Shown here in pieces: positions 47,363 to 56,162 of a DNA stretch of 64,000 nt. The first letter of the stretch is position 1, and each line of letters begins with the position of its first letter. The notes under the pieces are model-generated. The model was not told the origin of the DNA, searched no databases, and saw only the letters and a program-made list of their open reading frames with translations. Location: the NCBI GenBank assembly GCA_019636615.1, contig JAHBXF010000002.1, positions 126,001 to 190,000 of the forward strand. Reading direction: 5' to 3'. The stretch comes from Phycisphaeraceae bacterium (GTDB lineage Bacteria; Planctomycetota; Phycisphaerae; Phycisphaerales; UBA1924). The position numbers and the translations under genes were made by a program.

Positions 47363-48799
47363 TCACCCGCGCAGCCGCTTGAAGGCTTCGATCGCGGCGA
47401 GCCGCGTTGCACCAAGGTCTACCAAGGGTCTCGGATAATCTGTCCCCGCCAGGGCCAGCGGAGATGCGATCCACGGCTCGTGGATGGTCTCGTCATCGAG
47501 CCCGGCAAGTTCGGGTACATACCGGCGGATGTACTCCCCCTCGGGGTCAAACTTTCGGCTTTGGCTGACGGGGTTGAAGATGCGGAAGTAGGGCGCGGCG
47601 TCGGTGCCGGTCGAGGCGGACCACTGCCATCCGCCGTTGTTGCTCGCCAGGAAGCCGTCGATGAGGTGCCGCATGAAGTGGCGCTCACCGAGCCGCCAAT
47701 CGAGAAAGAGGTTCTTGGAGAGGTACATCGCCGTGATCATGCGAACGCGGTTGTGCATCCATCCGGTGCAGAGCAGTTGCCGCATGCCGGCATCCACGAT
47801 GGGCACGCCCGTCATGCCCCTTTGCCAGGCATCGAGGTGTGCGTCACTTGCCTTCCAGCGGATGGCCTCGGTCTCGGGCTGGAATGACCTGTGCATGCAC
47901 ACGCGGGGCCAGCCAACCATCACGTGAATGTAAAACTCACGCCAGACAACTTCGGAGATCCAGTGGACCGCGCCCTCGTTGCCGCTGTCGAGGGGTGAGC
48001 GAGAGGCGGAGTTTGCCTCCGCCGCGGCCTTCACGCACTGCCGCGGCGAAAGAGCACCAACGGCCAGGTACGGGGAGAGAAGACTGGTGCCTTCGATGGC
48101 TGGGCTGTCACGCAGTGCTTTGTACGCTGTGATGTGTTTCTCGGCGAAGAGTTTCAGGCGTTTCTGTGCGTGCTTCTCGCCCGCGGGCCACAGGGAGGGA
48201 TCTACGCCGCTGGAAAAGCCGGTGAGCGAGTTCGGCACGGGCGAAGGAAGCAGTTTTTGCGGAGGCTGTTTCCTGGGGGCGGGCGTGGTTCGAATACCTC
48301 CGCGTTCGGTGACGACTCTCACCCAGGCCTTCTTGAACGGCGTGAAGACAGAGAAAAAACGGCCCTCGCCTGTAAGAACCTCACCCGGCTCGATCACAGA
48401 TTGATCGGTGAAAGAGTGGGCTTCTCTGCCGTCGTGGCGGAAGAGCGCGTCGGCCGCGCGGTCACGCCGGGATTCGTCTACCTCATACTCGCGGTTGTAG
48501 AAGAGCCTGTGGCAACCGTGCGTGCGGGCTGTATCGAGCACCACACGCGGCACATCACCGATCTCGTCCGCCGTGGCGATGAGCAGCGGGATGTTGATCG
48601 CCGCCAGTGATGCTGAAAGTTCCCGCAGCGTGCGCAGGACAAACTCGACCTTGACCGGGGCCACGTCGTGGCTCCGCCACTGGCCCGGGCAGACCACGAA
48701 GAGGCCGATGACCCCCTCGTCGCTGGTGGCGCAGGCGTGGTGGAGCGCGGTGTTATCGACGCTGCGAAGGTCAGATCTGAACCAGACGAGTGCTTTCAT
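47363..48799 (-). CDS. phrB: Deoxyribodipyrimidine photolyase (CPD photolyase, class I)
   Basis: A 478-residue photolyase. The antenna domain starts LVWFRSDLRSVDNTALHHA. The FAD-binding C-terminal domain contains EGTSLLSPYLAVGALSPRQC, EVVWREFYIHVMVGWPRVC, WQRGMTGVPIVDAGMRQL, TGWMHNRVRMITAMYLSKNLFLDW and NGGWQWSASTGTDAAPYFRIFNP. These are the canonical tryptophan and His/Asn positions. It splits UV-induced cyclobutane dimers with blue light. It is 73 bases upstream of the LysM gene. Confidence 0.94.
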   Translation of the reverse strand: MKALVWFRSDLRSVDNTALHHACATSDEGVIGLFVVCPGQWRSHDVAPVKVEFVLRTLRELSASLAAINIPLLIATADEIGDVPRVVLDTARTHGCHRLFYNREYEVDESRRDRAADALFRHDGREAHSFTDQSVIEPGEVLTGEGRFFSVFTPFKKAWVRVVTERGGIRTTPAPRKQPPQKLLPSPVPNSLTGFSSGVDPSLWPAGEKHAQKRLKLFAEKHITAYKALRDSPAIEGTSLLSPYLAVGALSPRQCVKAAAEANSASRSPLDSGNEGAVHWISEVVWREFYIHVMVGWPRVCMHRSFQPETEAIRWKASDAHLDAWQRGMTGVPIVDAGMRQLLCTGWMHNRVRMITAMYLSKNLFLDWRLGERHFMRHLIDGFLASNNGGWQWSASTGTDAAPYFRIFNPVSQSRKFDPEGEYIRRYVPELAGLDDETIHEPWIASPLALAGTDYPRPLVDLGATRLAAIEAFKRLRG

Positions 48800-48937
48800 G
48801 GCCTGTAGAGACTCCTCCGCCGTGGCTTGAGGGGGTGGGCCCCACGCCGCGATTCATGTGTGAACCGGGGATTCGCAGGTGCGGCGACAGGGCAAGCCGC
48901 CCCGGCACGCCACAGACAGGTTCGTGCACGCTCACCC

Positions 48938-49735
48938 TCAAGATTCGCGGGCGTCGGTCCCTGCGGGAGGGGGGGCGGACGGCGCTGGTCGTGGAATCCC
49001 GCGCTTCCAGGCACGCACGCGCAGCGCGATCAACTGCGCAAGCCCTTTGGCGCAGAACTTGAAGAGCCGCCAGCGGCGGATGGAGACGACCCCTGTTGTT
49101 CGTGGCTTGTGCGTGACGGGAACCTGTTGAACACGCCAGCCCCCGGCGTGGGCGAGAATCGCCAGAAAGAGTGACGGGGCGAGCGTCTCGGGGGGGATCA
49201 TCGGGGAGGCCGCCTCCCAGAGATCGCGCCGCACGATCTTGTAGGGCACATTCAGATCGGGCGTATGGGGTGTGCGAACGCCAAAGAGCATGCACGCCAC
49301 GCGCCGCACCCACCGGGTCAGCACAAGCCGCACGGCGGGATCGTCTCTGTTGTGACGCAGCGCGAAGAGGGCGTGCCGCGGCTGCACGTCGCGCCAATGC
49401 TGTGCGAACCCGTCGAGGGGCATCTGTCGGTCGCTGTCGATGAGCATGACAAAGGCGCCGCGCGCCGCGTCGAGCCCGGTTCGAAGGGCCGGGCCATGCC
49501 CGCCGTTGACCTTGTGGATAACCCGTACGCGAGGGTCGTTGGCGGCGATATCGTCGAGAATCTGCCCTGTGCGGTCGCGGCTGCCGTCATTCACGACGAT
49601 CAACTCGGCCCCGGGAACCACAGGAAAGACGTGCCGCCGCACGTCTTCCACCGCCTGCGCGATCGCGCCCTCCTCGTTGTAGGCGGGGCAGATCACGGTG
49701 AGTGGGGGATCTTGTGAGGGAATGGCGTTCATCAT
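48938..49735 (-). CDS. Glycosyltransferase family 2
   Basis: A 265-residue GT-A enzyme with VICPAYNEEGAIAQAV, LIVVNDGSRDRT (first Asp), NGGHGPALRTGLDAA and MLIDSDRQMPL (DxD site); the acceptor part runs to FKFCAKGLAQLIALRVRA. It belongs to the polyprenol-phosphate sugar transferase-like branch (DPM1/ArnC type). The C-terminal part has no strong membrane helices. The start overlaps the preceding gene's stop (ATGA at 49732-49735), so it is coupled with the membrane transferase upstream. The pair probably attaches sugars to an envelope glycolipid or protein. Confidence 0.87.
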   Translation of the reverse strand: MMNAIPSQDPPLTVICPAYNEEGAIAQAVEDVRRHVFPVVPGAELIVVNDGSRDRTGQILDDIAANDPRVRVIHKVNGGHGPALRTGLDAARGAFVMLIDSDRQMPLDGFAQHWRDVQPRHALFALRHNRDDPAVRLVLTRWVRRVACMLFGVRTPHTPDLNVPYKIVRRDLWEAASPMIPPETLAPSLFLAILAHAGGWRVQQVPVTHKPRTTGVVSIRRWRLFKFCAKGLAQLIALRVRAWKRGIPRPAPSAPPPAGTDARES

Positions 49736-51609
49736 GGGTGCCGCGACGCGGGCGCGATTCCCGCATCGATCCGACGGTAGACGGTGAAGTCGTAGCCGTA
49801 CGGCCAGGTATTCTGCCCCGAGGTGTTAACCGAGATCTGCTCGAAGCGAGTATCAATGACGGCCTGGATCGTCGCCGAGCGGCTCACAACGCGCGAGGGC
49901 TCCATCCACGGCACAGACTGGGCGTTGTTGAGCCGCACGATGAAGCCAGGCGGCGAATGTCGGAACCGTTCGATCCACGTTTCAAAGGCCGCATCGCTCG
50001 CCGCGTAGACGGCCGTGTCGAAGACTGTCCAGTCGTAGGGCGCGATGCCGACCCGCGCCGCCTGCGCATAGAGCGGGGCGCGGTTGCCCTGCACCCACAG
50101 CGTGCGCTGCGCAGGGTCCGGCACGTTGTATCGGGCCAGGGCGTCGACGATCAGGCCGGTGGCCATCCGCTGGTTGCTCGCTACGTCATTGCCCCCGATG
50201 ACCGGCAGGCAATACCGCAGTGAATGGAATGTCAGGCTCAAGCCCGCCAGCGCACAGAGCCCCGCGAAGACGCCCGCACGTCGCGGAGCCCTGCCCGCGA
50301 GCAACGCCAGGGCCGCCCCGCCCGCGAAGAGGGCGGGCAGCACGAACTGATAGGGATAAAAGGACTGGATCTTGCGGGCATAGAGCCCCAGCGCGAAGCA
50401 CAGCGCGGCGTAGGCCGCTGCGCCGAGGATCACCCATGCGTGCACATCCGCGTCACGCGTCGCCCCGGTCTGTGCAACGTCTCTGCTCGTTGCGCCCCAC
50501 GCACGAGTGGCGCCGCGCAGATGCGTGGCGCCTGCCCACACCAGGGCGATCCAGCCGGCCGCCGCCGAAGAAAGGCACACGGGGCATTGCGTGAGGTAGT
50601 CTGCAACCGATGTGTGTGCACGGTAGTATGCGCCATACTCGGCGTTGAAGACGACCAGAACCCGCCACAACACATCGAGCGGGGTACCGAGGGCGACCGT
50701 GAAGCCGAGCCACATCAGCACGGTCAGCCCCGCGCTCACGGTTGCTGCGCCGAGCGAAGACGCCAGAGAGTGCCGGATCGCCGCGTGGCCGCGGTGGGCT
50801 CGAAGCAAGGAGAGCGTCTGAATCAGAAACAAGCCCAGCAGCACAAGCCCCGCGGCGATGGCGGTGGGGCGGAAGAAGGGCGCACTGCCGATGCACACCC
50901 CGGCGAGCACACCCCGCAGCACGCTGCGACGCCCCGGGGTGCCCTGCACGCTCTGCCACACCAACGCAAGCCCGCACACTTCCAGCGAGACGGCTGAAAC
51001 AACAAGGATGCCGTTCTGCGCCGCGTCGAGCGGGCCATAGAGGCTCAGCCCCGCCGCGAGCAAAGAAGCACTCAGCACACAACAGACAGCCCGAACTGGC
51101 CAAGCAGCCCCGCCCGCCGCGCGAGAGAGAAGCCACGTGGGCGCGGCGAAGGCGGCCGTATACACCGCCAGCGTGCCCACCTTGAGGCCGAGAAACTCGT
51201 GTGCATCGGTGTTGAACAAGTGGAATGGGGCGAGCGCGAGATAGATGCCCAGCGGTTTGTGATCCCAGGCGTTGCCGCCGAAGATCAGCCGGCCATCCTC
51301 CCACACACGACGCGATACTTCCCAGTACACGCCGAGATCTGTACCGATGAAGGTTCGCCACCAGGGCAAGTAGGAAACGGCAACAAAGACCGCCACGACG
51401 AGTGTTCCCAGCGCGGGCCAGACAATGCCCGAGGTCGGGCGAGAGGAGGGATGGTGCCGTGCGGTGGATGGTGGCAAGGTGGTGTGGTCGGGTAACGGGT
51501 GCGGATCGACGCGATCATCGTCTGTGATGGGCCGGTGTGTCGCGCCCGGCAGACACGCCGGGTTTGTCTGCCGGAGTGTGGCGGGGCGCTCCGCCGCCAG
51601 GGGCTCCAT
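49732..51609 (-). CDS. Polytopic membrane glycosyltransferase (GT39/ArnT-like)
   Basis: A 625-residue protein with about ten to twelve hydrophobic helices after a Pro/Thr-rich N-terminus of some 60 residues. The GT-C pattern is the acidic motif in the first external loop (GTDLGVYWEVSRRVWEDGRLIFG, DHKPLGIYLALAPFHLF) followed by alternating helices; a C-terminal soluble tail (about 480-625) follows. Such enzymes move sugars from polyprenyl phosphate to lipid A or protein. It is coupled (ATGA) to the GT2, which could make its polyprenyl-linked donor. Substrate is not predictable. Confidence 0.78.
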   Translation of the reverse strand: MEPLAAERPATLRQTNPACLPGATHRPITDDDRVDPHPLPDHTTLPPSTARHHPSSRPTSGIVWPALGTLVVAVFVAVSYLPWWRTFIGTDLGVYWEVSRRVWEDGRLIFGGNAWDHKPLGIYLALAPFHLFNTDAHEFLGLKVGTLAVYTAAFAAPTWLLSRAAGGAAWPVRAVCCVLSASLLAAGLSLYGPLDAAQNGILVVSAVSLEVCGLALVWQSVQGTPGRRSVLRGVLAGVCIGSAPFFRPTAIAAGLVLLGLFLIQTLSLLRAHRGHAAIRHSLASSLGAATVSAGLTVLMWLGFTVALGTPLDVLWRVLVVFNAEYGAYYRAHTSVADYLTQCPVCLSSAAAGWIALVWAGATHLRGATRAWGATSRDVAQTGATRDADVHAWVILGAAAYAALCFALGLYARKIQSFYPYQFVLPALFAGGAALALLAGRAPRRAGVFAGLCALAGLSLTFHSLRYCLPVIGGNDVASNQRMATGLIVDALARYNVPDPAQRTLWVQGNRAPLYAQAARVGIAPYDWTVFDTAVYAASDAAFETWIERFRHSPPGFIVRLNNAQSVPWMEPSRVVSRSATIQAVIDTRFEQISVNTSGQNTWPYGYDFTVYRRIDAGIAPASRHP

Positions 51610-51675
51610 TCAGGATGTTGGGTCAAGGGTTGGGCGTCTGCACGCCCGGGGCGACCCGGCTGGGGATAATCCCGC

Positions 51676-52395
51676 ATGTCGTTCGAGCCGTTTTCTACTA
51701 CCCACCTCGCCGTGGCGCTCGGCTCAGTGACCCTTGGGGCAGCCCTCTGCGTCGCTGGCCGGCGGGCGGGCCCGCACGAACCCCGCCTGCGCGGCGTGTG
51801 GATCGCGAGCGTCTATGTCTGGCAGTTGTGCAACGTGGTGTATTTTCTTGCGCCCGAGCGGTTCTCCCTCGGGGTATCGCTGCCGCTACATGTGTGCGAC
51901 CTTTCTGGCTGGGTGGCCGCCTTTGCCCTTCACACCCGGGCCCGCTGGCTGAGGATCCTGCTTTTTTATTGGGGGTTCGGGCTCTCCACGCAGGCGTACA
52001 TCACGCCCACGCTGGATGAAGGCCCGGGCACGTGGCGATTCTGGCTCTTCTGGGGAACACATTTTCAGATCATTGCCAGCGCGGCCTACGACCTTGTCGT
52101 TCTTCGGTTCCGCCCCACCTGGCGCACCATGACCAAGGCCATGGGAGTGCTTGTCGCCTATGCGGCCATCGTTGTACCCGTGAATGAACTGACCGGCTGG
52201 AACTATGGGTACATCGGCCGCACGACTTCGACCAGCCCACCCACACTCGACCTGCTCGGGCCTTGGCCGGGCAGATTGGCGGTGATGGCGGCGATCACCC
52301 TAGCCATCTTCGCGGTGCTCACAGCCCCCTTTGAGTGGTTCTCTCGCGGGCAAAGGGTGGCCGCGCCGCGTGGGGGGAAAGCGGCGGGGGAATAG
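51676..52395 (+). CDS. TIGR02206 (YwaF-like) membrane protein
   Basis: A 239-residue protein with six or seven hydrophobic segments. Recognisable segments are FSLGVSLPLHVCDLSGWVAAF (family motif LPLHxCDL), ILLFYWGFGLSTQAYITP, FWLFWGTHFQIIASAAYDLV and LVAYAAIVVPVNELTGWNYGYIG. The TIGR02206 family has no proven function. GGATAATCCCGCATG places a -10-like element directly before the start, so the mRNA may be leaderless. The phosphosugar-transferase gene begins 24 bases on. Confidence 0.82.
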   Translation: MSFEPFSTTHLAVALGSVTLGAALCVAGRRAGPHEPRLRGVWIASVYVWQLCNVVYFLAPERFSLGVSLPLHVCDLSGWVAAFALHTRARWLRILLFYWGFGLSTQAYITPTLDEGPGTWRFWLFWGTHFQIIASAAYDLVVLRFRPTWRTMTKAMGVLVAYAAIVVPVNELTGWNYGYIGRTTSTSPPTLDLLGPWPGRLAVMAAITLAIFAVLTAPFEWFSRGQRVAAPRGGKAAGE

Positions 52396-52418
52396 CCCGC
52401 GTTCGTGAGTTTCGCCGG

Positions 52419-53669
52419 GTGGCTCGCCCGCTCTGGCTGTTGCTATCCTCCGTCGTGATCACAGTCGTTGCGCTCCTCGCCATCATCGCACTGGCCATCA
52501 GTTTTCCCGCGACGGTCGCCGCGCGGGTGGTCGGGCTTCGTGTGCGTGCGCTCGATACGCAGGCGATCAGCGGCCAGATCAAAGCCCAGTCGCGCCCGAT
52601 TCCCAACACCGGGGGCGTGGGAATTTTCGCAGGATTGGCCTTGCCCCTCGTCCTGGGTTTGCTGGCGGTGCGGTTCGCGCCCGGTGCCGTGGAGCAGTTC
52701 GTGCCCAGCGTGGCGCCGCACCTGCCGGGTATCGCCGAGCAGACACCCCTGGCCGCGCTCTTTGTCGGCTGCGTGGCGATGCTTCACATTCTGGGGTTGA
52801 TCGACGACCGCAAGCCGCTGGGCCCAGGGCTGAAACTCGTCGTGATGATCGTGCCGGCGGTGCTGGTCGCCACGCTGGGACAAACCCGGCTGCTCACGTT
52901 TCTGGATGCGCACGCGGGCGGCCCGTGGCTGTCGATCCTGCTCACCGTTCTGTGGTTCCTGGTCGTGACCAACGCCCTGAACTTCATGGACAACATGGAT
53001 GGCCTCTGCGGCGGCGTGGCCGCCATCGCTTCGGCACTCTTTCTCGTCGCCGCGCTTCTCAACGGGCAGTGGTTCGTCGCGGCGTGTCTGGCGCTGCTCT
53101 CCGGCGCGCTCGCGGGTTTTCTGGTCTTGAACTTCCCGCCCGCCAGGATCTTCATGGGTGATGGGGGCTCGCTGGTGGTCGGCTTCACGCTGGCCTTCCT
53201 CACCGCGCGAACGACCTACATCTCGCCCGATGCCGCGGCGTCTGGCGGGTGGTATGCCACGCTCATGCCGCTGGTCGTTCTGGCGATCCCGCTCTATGAC
53301 TTCGCCGCCGTGGTTCTGGTTCGGCTGCGTCACGGGCGGTCGCCGATGGTGGGCGACCTCAACCACCTATCTCACCGGCTTGTGCGGCGTGGGCTCTCGC
53401 GCCGCGGCGCGGTCGTCGTGATCTACGCCTTTACCGCCGTGACGGGCCTTTCAGGGCTGTTGCTGGCCCAGGCAAGCCCGACGCAGGCCGCCCTCATCGG
53501 AGTGCAGGTCTTGTGCATGCTCGGCGCGGTGGCGATCTTTGAGTTTGCCGCCTCGAGCAACCTGCCCGCGATCAGTTTTGACCCCAAGGCCGGGCTGGCA
53601 CCTCGTCTCAAGGGGCAGAATGCTGAGTCTCGGATCGAGCCGGGCGAGAAACAGGTGCCCTTGCCATGA
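52419..53669 (+). CDS. Undecaprenyl-phosphate sugar-1-phosphate transferase (MraY/WecA family)
   Basis: A protein of about 416 residues with ten or eleven helices. GTG 52419 is chosen because it follows the previous stop by 23 bases; the frame is open from 52335. Family sites are PIPNTGGVGIFAGLALPL, HILGLIDDRKPLGPGLKL (the DD pair), TNALNFMDNMDGLCGGVA, PPARIFMGDGGSLVVGF and HLSHRLVRRGLSRRGAVV. It transfers GlcNAc-1-P or a similar sugar to undecaprenyl phosphate to start O-antigen, teichoic or other polymers. Its stop overlaps the O-antigen-ligase-like gene (ATGA at 53666-53669). The donor sugar is not certain, but the class is clear. Confidence 0.88.
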   Translation: MARPLWLLLSSVVITVVALLAIIALAISFPATVAARVVGLRVRALDTQAISGQIKAQSRPIPNTGGVGIFAGLALPLVLGLLAVRFAPGAVEQFVPSVAPHLPGIAEQTPLAALFVGCVAMLHILGLIDDRKPLGPGLKLVVMIVPAVLVATLGQTRLLTFLDAHAGGPWLSILLTVLWFLVVTNALNFMDNMDGLCGGVAAIASALFLVAALLNGQWFVAACLALLSGALAGFLVLNFPPARIFMGDGGSLVVGFTLAFLTARTTYISPDAAASGGWYATLMPLVVLAIPLYDFAAVVLVRLRHGRSPMVGDLNHLSHRLVRRGLSRRGAVVVIYAFTAVTGLSGLLLAQASPTQAALIGVQVLCMLGAVAIFEFAASSNLPAISFDPKAGLAPRLKGQNAESRIEPGEKQVPLP

Positions 53670-56053
53670 CGCGCGCCACCGGCGAACACAGCACCCTCGG
53701 GCAGGCACATCTTGCGGGCCTGCTCGTGCTCACCGGGGTACTTGTCATTCGCGTGACGACTTCCACAGACCTCTTCCCGGGCTGGGGCGGCGACCCGCTC
53801 GATCTCCCTTCACCCATCTTTGGCATCACACCAGTGCTGTCTCTCGTGCTCGATCTGCTCGCGCTGCTCGCCGCGGCGATTCTCCTCACCCGATCGCGCC
53901 TTGACGCGCTCTCCCGGTGGGGCATGGCAGCCGCGGCCGCGGGCACGCTCTGGGTGGCGTGGCACACATGTCTGCGTGCCCGGGTAAACATTGACCACGC
54001 GTTGCCCGGCAGCGCATGGACAGCGGCCATCGTGGCGGGGCTCGCGGTGCGAGCCGCGGCGATGTCATCGCCGGTCTTCAGAACAGCCCTCACCGGAGTG
54101 CTCGTGGCGATTCTGCCGTTGCTGGCTCTTCGCGCGTGTGTGCAGGTGTGGGTTGAACATCCGCAGACGCTTGCAGAATACCAGGCAAGCAAGGCCGAGT
54201 TCCTCGCCGGGCAGGGTTGGCCGCCCGATTCACCGCAGGCACTGGCCTATGAGCGCCGCATCAGTCAGCCCGAGGCGACCGGCTGGTTTGGGCTTGCCAA
54301 TGTCTACGGAACGCTCTTCGCTGCTGGGTCGGCGTTCACGGTGGGCATGCTGTGGATGCTCCGCCGCAGGCTCGCAACCTTTCACGCGATCTGGCTTGTG
54401 CTCCCGCTCGGGGCATCGGTGATCGGGCTGACGCTGACAGGCTCAAAGGGTGCACCTCTTGCCGCGGGGCTTTCGTGTGCGCTTGGCATCGGGTGTTTCG
54501 CCGTTGCCGCGCTTCGGCACTCGGCGGCCCGTCGTGTGCTCGCGGCGGGGATGGGGATTGCCGCGGTTGTTGCTCCCCTGGCCCTTCTCCTGGTCCGGGG
54601 CTTTGTCGGCGAGCGCATCGGCGAACTCAGCCTGCTGTTCCGCTGGTTCTACCTGCAGGCTTCGGTGAGGATCTTTGCCGCCAGCCCCCTTGCCGGAACC
54701 GGCCCGGGCGGGTACAAAGACGCGTACTTCCTGGCCAAGAACCCGCTCTCGCCTGAAGATATTTCCAGCCCGCACAGCATCCTCTTCGACTACGCCGCAA
54801 CACTCGGCGTGGGCGGGCTTCTCTTTGCGGCGGTGTGGTTGTTGTGGTCGCTCGCCGCGGGCAGGTGCGCCGCGGACTTCGCCCCGCCTCTTGACGACGC
54901 GAACGCGCCGACCGGCGAGAGGCATGAGGCGATGGCCTCAGCGAGCGTGCTCAGAACGCTCTCGCTCACCGTGGCGGTCGGGCTGCTGGCCGCCGCCTGG
55001 CTCGAGCGTCCGATCGCCACCATCGAATCAACCCTCGTCCGAGTCGTGGGCATCGCGCTCGGGGTGTTTGTTCTCTGGCGAGTCTTTGAATCAGCCAGGT
55101 CGATGGGTGTGCGTCCGCTGGCATTCGGGGCCGCGCTCGCCGGGCTCGCCGTGATCGCCCACAGCCAGATCGAGATGACACCGATCCAACTCGGATCGGC
55201 CCTCTGGTGCTGCGTGGCGGTCGGGCTGGGGGCTGCGGGGCGGGGCTGTGGTGTCGATGCCGCGCAGCCTCCGGCGACTCCCGCCCCTGCTGTTCGCATC
55301 GCGCGGCTCGCGCCACCAGCGCTCGCCGGTGCGGTCACCATTGCGGCCATCGGCGGCCTGTGGACCTGGGAGCGTTCGCTCAAAGCAGCCTATGAAGCGA
55401 CCGAACCCGCCGGCGAGGCTTCTCTGCGGGCCAAACTCCTGGTGCAGGGGCGTGCGGGCGCGGATGCCTGGTCTTCGCTTGCCAAAGACCTTTCTGTCAC
55501 GCTCAATGCCCCTGTCAACCCCTCTCAACAGCATATAGAGGCGGCGATCGCCTTTGTGCGCCTCGTCTCGGGTGAGCGTGCGCTCGATCATCTCACGCGC
55601 GCGGCCGGTGCCCAGCCGCGCCATCTGCCAACGGTTCGCGCGGCCGCCCGACTGGCCTTTGTCCTCTCTCGCACTGTGCCACCCGCCGACCCTCGTGCCG
55701 CTTCCATGGAACGCCTCGCGGCACAACTCTCAGAGCAGCACGCGACCCTCTGCGACACCGCCCCCTCGTGGGCGTGGCTCGCGACGCTTCGAGAGAGCAT
55801 CGCCGGCACCAGGGCGGACACCTCCGCGCGTGATGCCTGGCAGCGCGCGGCGGACAAAGCCCCGCACGAGCCGATGCACTGGCAGCGTCTGGCCCGATCT
55901 CTGAGCCTGCTCGGTGAGCCGCGCGCGGCCGCTGATGCCGCGACCAGAGCCCTCGCCGCCGACGACGCGGTGCGCCTGGATCCCCTCCGTCGGTTCAACG
56001 AAACCCAGCGTCACGAACTCGAAACCCTCGCCCGATCGTCTGGCCCGCCGTAA
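53666..56053 (+). CDS. O-antigen ligase-like membrane protein with TPR C-terminus
   Basis: A 795-residue protein. About eleven hydrophobic segments fill residues 1-570 (for example TFHAIWLVLPLGASVIGL, AGMGIAAVVAPLALLLV and FDYAATLGVGGLLFAAVWLLW). The WaaL/O-antigen-ligase pattern is seen in VIGLTLTGSKGAPLAAG, FYLQASVRIFAASPLAGTGPGGY and SPHSILFDYAATLGVGG. From about 600 the protein turns to helical TPR-like repeats. It is the last gene of a coupled set (YwaF-like, MraY/WecA-like, ligase-like). It likely polymerises or attaches a polysaccharide outside the membrane. Confidence 0.8.
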   Translation: MTRATGEHSTLGQAHLAGLLVLTGVLVIRVTTSTDLFPGWGGDPLDLPSPIFGITPVLSLVLDLLALLAAAILLTRSRLDALSRWGMAAAAAGTLWVAWHTCLRARVNIDHALPGSAWTAAIVAGLAVRAAAMSSPVFRTALTGVLVAILPLLALRACVQVWVEHPQTLAEYQASKAEFLAGQGWPPDSPQALAYERRISQPEATGWFGLANVYGTLFAAGSAFTVGMLWMLRRRLATFHAIWLVLPLGASVIGLTLTGSKGAPLAAGLSCALGIGCFAVAALRHSAARRVLAAGMGIAAVVAPLALLLVRGFVGERIGELSLLFRWFYLQASVRIFAASPLAGTGPGGYKDAYFLAKNPLSPEDISSPHSILFDYAATLGVGGLLFAAVWLLWSLAAGRCAADFAPPLDDANAPTGERHEAMASASVLRTLSLTVAVGLLAAAWLERPIATIESTLVRVVGIALGVFVLWRVFESARSMGVRPLAFGAALAGLAVIAHSQIEMTPIQLGSALWCCVAVGLGAAGRGCGVDAAQPPATPAPAVRIARLAPPALAGAVTIAAIGGLWTWERSLKAAYEATEPAGEASLRAKLLVQGRAGADAWSSLAKDLSVTLNAPVNPSQQHIEAAIAFVRLVSGERALDHLTRAAGAQPRHLPTVRAAARLAFVLSRTVPPADPRAASMERLAAQLSEQHATLCDTAPSWAWLATLRESIAGTRADTSARDAWQRAADKAPHEPMHWQRLARSLSLLGEPRAAADAATRALAADDAVRLDPLRRFNETQRHELETLARSSGPP

Positions 56054-56162
56054 AGGCACGGAACGCTCTTGGGCATGCTCCGCGCAGGCGCGATCATTCT
56101 ACCATCGTGTCCTGTCGCGGCACATGCCGTTGGCGGTTCACGCACGCACCAAGGAACCATCC

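Noticed and set aside
48250..48310. GGTTCGAATAC-like stretch as a tRNA T-loop
   Set aside because: It lies inside the photolyase gene and no acceptor stem or anticodon arm fits.
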